From Lantana camara (Eukaryota > Streptophyta > Magnoliopsida > Lamiales > Verbenaceae), in assembly GCA_037501455.1 (NCBI GenBank), contig CM074862.1, positions 62,403,501 through 62,467,500 of the forward strand: a stretch of DNA of 64,000 nucleotides, written 5' to 3'. Each line of letters opens with the position of its first letter. Within the stretch, counting starts at the first letter, position 1. The notes beneath the pieces were generated by a model, which did not search any database, was not told the DNA's origin, and saw only the letters and a list, made by a program, of their open reading frames with translations. Below are positions 58,089-64,000 of this stretch, one piece after another. The position numbers and the translations under genes were made by a program.

Positions 58089-60140
58089 AGTGTTCTGGGT
58101 CAAAAAACAGGGCATAAACGCTGTATAACGTGAAGGGGAAGGTCCCAAACACCTCCAACTCCGATTCCAAGCAAAATACACCATATAAACACCTCAATAC
58201 CCATTTATATGCACATATCACTCATTAATTCATGAATTAAACCATCAAATTTCATAACCCACAATCATATACACATATATATATACAAACAACATATATT
58301 TACACTCTTGCTCCAAGAATTCAAAGAATTAAACATAGGATTCATTGATTATCATGTATTCATGCATATAAACACCAAAATTCGAGTTATTAAGCAAGCA
58401 TCATACAACCCTAGCTATCACCCAACATATACATATATATATACACACATATATACCTTGGATAAGAAGGAGTAGATGAGAAAGAAGTGGTTGAAGCTTG
58501 AATTCTTGGACCAAAACTCGAAGAATTTCTCTTGTCACCTTGCTTGCTTGATGGACCGATCAAAGAAGGAGAAGAGGGGAAATTGGGAACCCTTGTATGT
58601 TAGTAGAAAATGTAGGAAGAAGAATGAATTAAAGGGGGGGGTTGATCTCGTGAAAAGGGGAAAGAAGGGAAAAATTGTACTTTGGTCCTTGAACAATTTA
58701 AGTAATTCAATTAGGGTCCCAAGGTTTGGTAGGATAGCAATTGGGGTCAAATTCAGAGTATGATTGAGTCCAAGGATTTCATATAAGATCAAATAAGTAC
58801 ATATTCAAAATAATACATCTAAAAGCAAGTTTACATATTAAAACGAGTTCAAATTACATATTCAATCAAGTCATATAAGTCACGTAATAACAATAAGTTC
58901 ACAAAATTATTAATTAAACATTCACTTAGCTATTAAAACACATAAAAGTCACATAACACTCGGTCTAATCCTGTAGCGTCCGAGCGTAAGGCACCACATC
59001 CCCCGCACCGAGACCCGACCCGTATATGAAATGGAAAATCCATACGCGTGCCAATTCACGACGAACGGGGACACAACACACACGCTAAGCTAGGCGGGAG
59101 CTGACCCTTAGATCATTCAACGACGGAATATAGAAAAAAAATCAGAGTTACAATAAATAAAGCGGAAACAATTCAACATATATACTTATAGGTACCAACA
59201 CATATCAATACATATTGTATTTACATATAGGTACCAACACTTACAACCTGTACAGCAGCCATCACGGCCCCAAACAAAACGCAACGCTCCATACATGAAC
59301 ATAATACAAAAGTAATAATAACAAGTATATATGAGTGTAAAGGAAATGCTAGACACCAATGTAAGACTAGACGACTCGTATTCCCTCCTAGCACTCCCAA
59401 ACCTACACAAAACAACTGAAAACAAACCGGGTTCAGTCTAAAAGAGACTGGTGGGTATAAAAACAGGGCATAATATATAAATATCACGGAATTGAAACAC
59501 ATTCATGCAAGCCTTAATCCCGTGTGAAGTTTCAGAAGAATTTCCCAAGTAGGCAAAACAAAGAAGACATCAACGGGATTACGACAATCATATTCATTCA
59601 TAATTATCTTAGGTTTTCATAGCCTGGCGAGTGGGCGTGCATAAACTCCAACCTTCTCCTTGTGTATTCATAACATGATTCATTGGTTATCATACAATAT
59701 TTTGTGCACATTCATATCATGATCATAATCGTACATATACACCTTTTCCCTCCGGTGGTGGACGGGCTTGCAAGACCCGGCGACCAGAACATATCAATAT
59801 GGCGACTGAGGTTCTTGAACCCTCACCGCCCGGTTAGCCTTTCCTCGTCAAAAACTCCTTAACGAGGTTGGTATTCGCCGTAATTGGTTGGAACTAGTAT
59901 ATGGGATCACCGTCGGCCCTTGCCTCCCCGGATAACCACATACACTAAGCTCCGGGGCCCGTGTTCATAACAATCATGATCTCGCCAAAAATCATAGGGT
60001 AGGGTTCATAAGTAAAAGGCTTACATTTGAAATCATTTACCCAAGAAAAGACTCTATATACATATAATATACATTTTGGCTTAAAACTTTGCACATTGGT
60101 TGTATATAGGGTCAGTTTAACTAATAGAAGAGAAACCCAC

Positions 60141-60207
60141 CTTGAAGCAACAGAAGGATAAAAGCAAGAGCCTCAAACGTCGCCCTTGTCTCCAACTAAA
60201 CCCGAAA
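60141..60207 (-). other. Putative 67 bp mini-exon in solo LTR
   Basis: On the minus strand it is preceded by CTCTTTTGCACAG and followed by the donor-like GTGGGTTTC. Confidence 0.48.
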
Positions 60208-60577
60208 CTGTGCAAAAGAGGTAGTGTGAGACTCAAAATGACCATATACGACGCACGACAATGCAATGTGGATGATATGAGATGCATAAGAAAATGTACT
60301 CAAGTCATGGAAGTATTATTATGCACAATTAACACAATAAAGTCACATAAACGCTCAAAATCATTCATTAACATTCATTGCATTCAATACGTGGAAGTAC
60401 CAAGTTCATTCGTTCATAAATCATAACAAAACAAGCCATAAACTTTATACATTAATCATAACACATGATAATACATGTTAGCACATCATAGAAGTCATAA
60501 AAGAGGTGGAGGAAGGTCAAACGAGCGAAGAAAAACAAGAAAAACGGAATCGGAGTAACGAAAAAAACGCAGGACAA

Positions 60578-60680
60578 AATCCACCCCCATGGATTCGGTC
60601 CAGAAGCCTACTGACTCAAATCCACCCCATGGATTTTTCTAAAGGAAAAATCCACCCCCATGGATTTGGGTCAGTAGCCA
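60578..60680 (-). repeat. Palindrome cluster with a nested hairpin, AATCCA...TGGATT word
   Basis: Three copies of AATCCA-CCCC(C)A-TGGATT near 60578-60595, 60618-60636 and 60647-60667. The last two lie in a larger inverted repeat. CTACTGACTCAAATCC (60608-60623) pairs with GGATTTGGGTCAGTAG (60661-60676), so the block could fold into a long stem. Confidence 0.85.
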
Positions 60681-61953
60681 AAGAAAACACACAAACCGGG
60701 GAAAAATGAAATGGAAGCCAAAAATCACCAAGCCAACACAAAACTCAACCTAAAAGCACCCTAAATCAGGTCATGAACTCATATATTCAAGCTATAAGAC
60801 ATAAAGCAACAAGAACTTCAAATAATGCATCAAAAGTCATCATCCAATTCATATCTTCCAAAACCTTCAAGTTCATTAATGGCATATACTAAATCCCTCA
60901 ACCACCATGCAATACAAGTCCATATAATCATAAATGCTTGTCTTAGGGTCATATATAACTCATTCAACTCAAAGAAATTCCAAGGAAGCATGTTAGAATC
61001 ACAATATTACATGAAACCCTTAATATTCAATCATTTCTTCCAAACTTGATCAAACCATGGTGAAAACATGCAAACTTGGACTTAAAAGAACCACAAGGAG
61101 AAGTACATATCAAAAATGGAGTTACCTTTAAGAAATGGTGGTGAAAGGATGAGAGATGAGCTCAAATTCTGTCTTGTTGAATAGCGGTCTCGTTCTTCTC
61201 TTCCTTTTCTTCTCCTTCTTCTTGCTTGGCTGAAAATGTGGGTTGTGAGGGAGAGGAATCTCGGTTTGGGGGGCTGAATAGGAAAGTGGGAGTGGTTGGC
61301 AAGTGGGTAGGGTCAATGGGTAGGTTATAGATGTGTTATTTTAGGTCTGTAGCTTGGGTAGAGTCATGAATGGTCGTTTAAGCCGCAATGTGCTTATTTC
61401 GGTTGAATTTTGGGAATCTAAATGATCTTAAAAAGGTATGACATTTGTCCCATTGCATCCGAATCGTCGATACGGATCCAACGGAGGTGACGAAACTCGA
61501 TTCCGAGTTCCCGAGCTCAAGTTACAACACCCGGAACACAAGGTAATTTAAATGCCCTTTAGCTCCCTTTTCGGTTCCGATCACACAAACGAACCCAAAA
61601 CTCAAACATACAAGAACGAAATCAATCAACGAACATATAAATATGAACACAGAACACTTATATCGATCATACCAATTTATCACGAAAAACGGAAATCAAA
61701 TCAAGCTCAAACAAGATCAAGTAAACAAATGCATTCAAACTCAAGTAAAATTCAATAAATAAGAATTCAAATTAAATATCAACTAAGTATATAAAATATG
61801 AAATTAATGAATTAATTATGAAAATAAAATAAGTAATTTGCGCAAATTGGTAAACACATACGTCGTACCTGTTTGACCGAAAAGTCGGGGCGTTACAAAT
61901 CCCACTCGTGACGTCATACCTGACTGGCCGAGAAATTGGGGCGTTATATTGTT

Positions 61954-62106
61954 CAACAACATAGGTTGGCTGAGTTTCTTGGAGGATGCCGTATCCACAT
62001 ATCCGGAGCTCACTGCCACCTTTTTCACCACGATGAAATGGGATCTTGGCTCAATTGAGCCACTCTCCTTTAGTCTAGATAGGAGACGAACAGTCACATT
62101 CTCCAT
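61954..62106 (+). pseudogene. Athila downstream ORF, second part (split)
   Basis: Continues the frame of 55486-55694 after the TTGTT duplication: N-N-I-G-W-L-S-F-L, then Y-P-E-L-T and W-D-L-G-S, open to the next insertion at 62107. The unbroken frame across the old junction confirms that the solo LTR split a gene that was open at the time. Confidence 0.7.
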
Positions 62107-64000
62107 TGTAACGCCCCGACTTTTCGGACGTAAAGGTACGACGTATGTGTTTACCAATTTACACGAATTAATTGTTTTTACGTGTTTTATATTTAATTTT
62201 ATTATAATTGTTATTATTTTATTTTATTATATTATATTTTATTTTAATTTATTATTATTTTAATTATATTTCGTAATATAAGTATATATATGTATATGTT
62301 TATTTATTTTATTATTAATTTAGTGATTATGCTAATTAAGTGTTATGTTAATTAATCATATTTTAATTAATTAATTACGTGACTTAATTTAATTTATTCA
62401 ATATTAGATTTAATTCATTTATTTAAATTTATTTTGCATGGAACTTATATTATATGCATGAATTGCATGAAATTGCATGTTATTCATTTTGTGCATTGTT
62501 CATATATGAAATGATATCGAATTGCCACGAATTTGTATTATGTCGTAAATATATGTGTTAGGAACTTGCCTTTATGCTCAGTTTATGTTTTCGAATTCAT
62601 TTGATATGTTAACGAACTTAATCTGAATCGAGGAACCAAATTGGGGGCTAACGAGCACTTAGCGTACCCTTGGTTCCGAATTTAATATCTTGAGCTCGGG
62701 AACTCGGATTCGAGTTCCGTCAACTCCGCTGAACTCGTAACGAAAATTCGAGTTTAGTAAACTTAGCCTTATATTTTTCCTAAGTCATTTGAACCTCCGA
62801 AATTCAACCGAAAAACAAAACAGAGACTAATCTGACCTTGCTGTACAAAATTAGCCATATCTTATCCAAACTTTAAACAAATTAACCATGGTTTGATTCT
62901 TTAGAACCCTAACTCAAGCACCTATCCCAACATATCATGCCCTAACCAAACTAATCCTCACACAATCCCCAAACATCAGCCAAAGTTACTGCCTTTCAGT
63001 CCAGTCCCGTAACCCTTCCTTCCTTAGAGATTTTGGAGCTCAAATCTCATCAAAACTTCATCCAATCAACAAGGTAAGTTTAGGATTGAAATATATGTTT
63101 ATTTCTGTTCATTTTCATCCTTTCATTAATGATTTTGAGCATGGATTCGAGAATTTCTGGGCTTTTTCCGAAAATGGAGAATTTTGGGCATTTTCTTGAT
63201 CTCATTCGATTCTTGTTGGTTTTGATTGATTCCAAGCTTGTGAATGATTATTTTGACATCCTCATATCATTTATGGTCATAGATTTCATGATGGTTGAGA
63301 TATTTATGAGTTATCACTTTGAGAAAAATTTTCATGAATGTCACATATGCTTTCATTTCTGGGTTGAGCTTGTTTAGAACTGATTTATGTGTTGAATTTA
63401 TGATGTTTTGCTGCACATTTGATGACCTTTATGATCTGAACTTGTTGGGATTATTGGAGATCGTTCATACCCTGTTTTTCGCGATTGACTGTCCTGTTTT
63501 TCAAGCTGATATGTTGCTATCAAACTGCTGTAATTCCTTCTTCTTTTGCTGTCAGCTTTCATGGCTTCTTGGTGTGTGTTCTTGTTGAGTTTCTTGCAGC
63601 TTTTCTTGCTCAGTTTTGTTGCTTATGTTGCCTGCATTTCATGCTGGAATGGCTGCCTTTTCTGCGAGATTTTGCTGTCTGAAAGCAGGGGTGTTTCTGG
63701 TTCGTGACACGGGTGTGTCGTTTCCGTTCGTTTCAACGAGGAACGGGGGTGCAGTCTTGGCCTGGAATTGCTGTACCGAGACACGGGGGTGTCTCGGTCT
63801 GGGTTTGGGAGGTGACACGGGGGTGTCACCCCGTTTCTTCTGAGCTTTGTCTGCGTCTTCTTCTTCCCTGTTTGTTGTGTGTTTGCTGCTACATATATGT
63901 ATACATTTCTGTGCAGTGTGTGTGTTGCATGTATGGCTGTGAGTTGTGAGTTGTGCATGCATGGCTTGTGTATATTATGTATAATATGTATATGTTTGTG
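62107..64000 (+). mobile_element. LTR of a chromovirus-like element, cut by window end
   Basis: Starts TGTAACGCCCCGACTTTTCGG and resembles the reversed LTR 58972-61897 over its first part. A donor-like CAATCAACAAG/GTAAGTTT lies at 63072/63073 and the palindrome cluster at 63703-63830. Bases before the start are TCCAT; the second target copy is not in the window. Whether it is solo or full length is unknown. Confidence 0.85.
63703..63830 (+). repeat. Palindrome cluster, GTGACAC...GTGTCAC word
   Basis: CGTGACACGGGTGTGTCG at 63703-63720, CCGAGACAC-GGGG-GTGTCTCGG at 63776-63797, GGTGACAC-GGGG-GTGTCACC at 63811-63830. The last is the reverse complement form of the word in the LTRs at 8911 and 27518. 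Confidence 0.9.

Larger units (their letters stand above)
58972..61897 (-). mobile_element. Solo LTR nested in the solo LTR 55695-61948
   Basis: TGTAGCGTCC to GGGGCGTTACA, 2926 bp, perfect target duplication AATCC (58967-58971 and 61898-61902). On the minus strand it begins TGTAACGCCCCGACTTTTCGG, the same as the LTR starting at 62107. Donor-like TTCTTAAAG/GTAACTCC near 61127, mini-exon 60141-60207, hairpin CAGTCTAAAAGAGACTG near 59434. Confidence 0.93.
55695..61948 (-). mobile_element. Solo LTR (large-LTR family) in the Athila downstream ORF
   Basis: TGTAGCACCC to GGGGCGTTATA with perfect target duplication TTGTT (55690-55694 and 61949-61953). About 3.3 kb after removing the nested solo LTR. 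It is homologous to the 3.25 kb LTR at 2927-6179: they share the TA microsatellite, the hairpin CAGTCTTCTAGAGACTG (seen here as CAGTCTCTAGAAGACTG), the mini-exon and the segment around CCGATTGACCTGATTTTTGAAC. The terminal ACA is mutated to ATA. Confidence 0.92.
35203..64000 (+). mobile_element. Ty3/gypsy Athila-type element, broken, right end outside window
   Basis: The 5' LTR (35203-36352 plus 45653-45999, about 1.5 kb after removing copia B) begins TGTTGAGTGTG and ends CACACAACA. The primer site TGGCGCCGTTGCCGGGG at 46006 is the one typical of Athila/Tat elements. Gag, protease, RT, RNase H and integrase follow in order up to 54244. A spliced-looking downstream ORF starts at 55486. Nested insertions are copia B, the Pack-MULE, the solo LTR 55695-61948 and the LTR from 62107. 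The 3' LTR is not in the window. Many stops and frame breaks show it is dead. Confidence 0.9.

Noticed and set aside
61816..62157. 113-codon minus-strand frame and overlapping 104-codon plus-strand frame
   Set aside because: They join LTR ends to the split Athila ORF by chance. The plus-strand portion 61954-62106 is already explained as that ORF.

Overview
The window is nuclear DNA of a flowering plant, probably a eudicot, and consists almost entirely of nested transposable elements. The evidence is long-LTR Ty3/gypsy and Ty1/copia elements, initiator-tRNA-Met type primer sites, a plant Athila-lineage polyprotein, a chromodomain-tipped chromovirus integrase, and a Pack-MULE carrying pieces of two plant genes (an XBAT34/35-like ankyrin gene and a PRR5/PRR9-like clock gene). 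No intact host gene, rRNA gene or tRNA gene was seen.

Layout. Bases 1-34578 are one decayed Ty1/copia element (copia A, plus strand, left end outside the window). It was split by four later insertions: a 12.6 kb non-coding large-LTR element (2927-15569, itself holding a solo LTR at 8911-11175), a complete 10 kb chromovirus on the minus strand (17052-27052), a solo LTR (27518-30138) and a small solo LTR (31293-32100). Bases 34579-35202 are a piece of an older minus-strand copia LTR. It appears to be the common substrate into which copia A and the next element landed. From 35203 to the window end runs an Athila-type Ty3/gypsy element. Its 5' LTR was split by a very young copia (copia B, 36353-45647, minus). 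Its gag was split by the Pack-MULE (46377-49155). Its downstream Athila-ORF-like gene was split by a solo LTR (55695-61948, holding another solo LTR at 58972-61897) and by a further LTR that leaves the window (62107-64000). Target-site duplications were read directly for eight of these insertions. Two more are 4/5 matches.

Coding capacity. The only near-complete polyprotein is that of the chromovirus (23459-24241 gag, 22397-23371 zinc knuckle and protease, 19661-22387 RT-RNaseH-integrase-chromodomain). It is a single reading frame cut by two stop codons. The Athila polyprotein is recognisable throughout but broken in many places. Both copia elements and the large-LTR element are non-coding or nearly so.

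Most unusual signal. Nearly every element carries a short cluster of repeated palindromic words, meaning complementary arms of 5-10 bp around a short spacer that is often C- or G-rich. In the large chromovirus-like LTRs the cluster sits at a corresponding place. That place is inside what looks like a conserved intron, between an exon ending in AAG or GAG before GTAT/GTAA and a 65-76 bp mini-exon ending before GTGAGG-like sequence. Homologous LTRs carry different words at the same place, unrelated LTR families carry the same word, and individual copies extend their arms with different but complementary bases. I know of no named system that explains this. It is the main candidate for follow-up.
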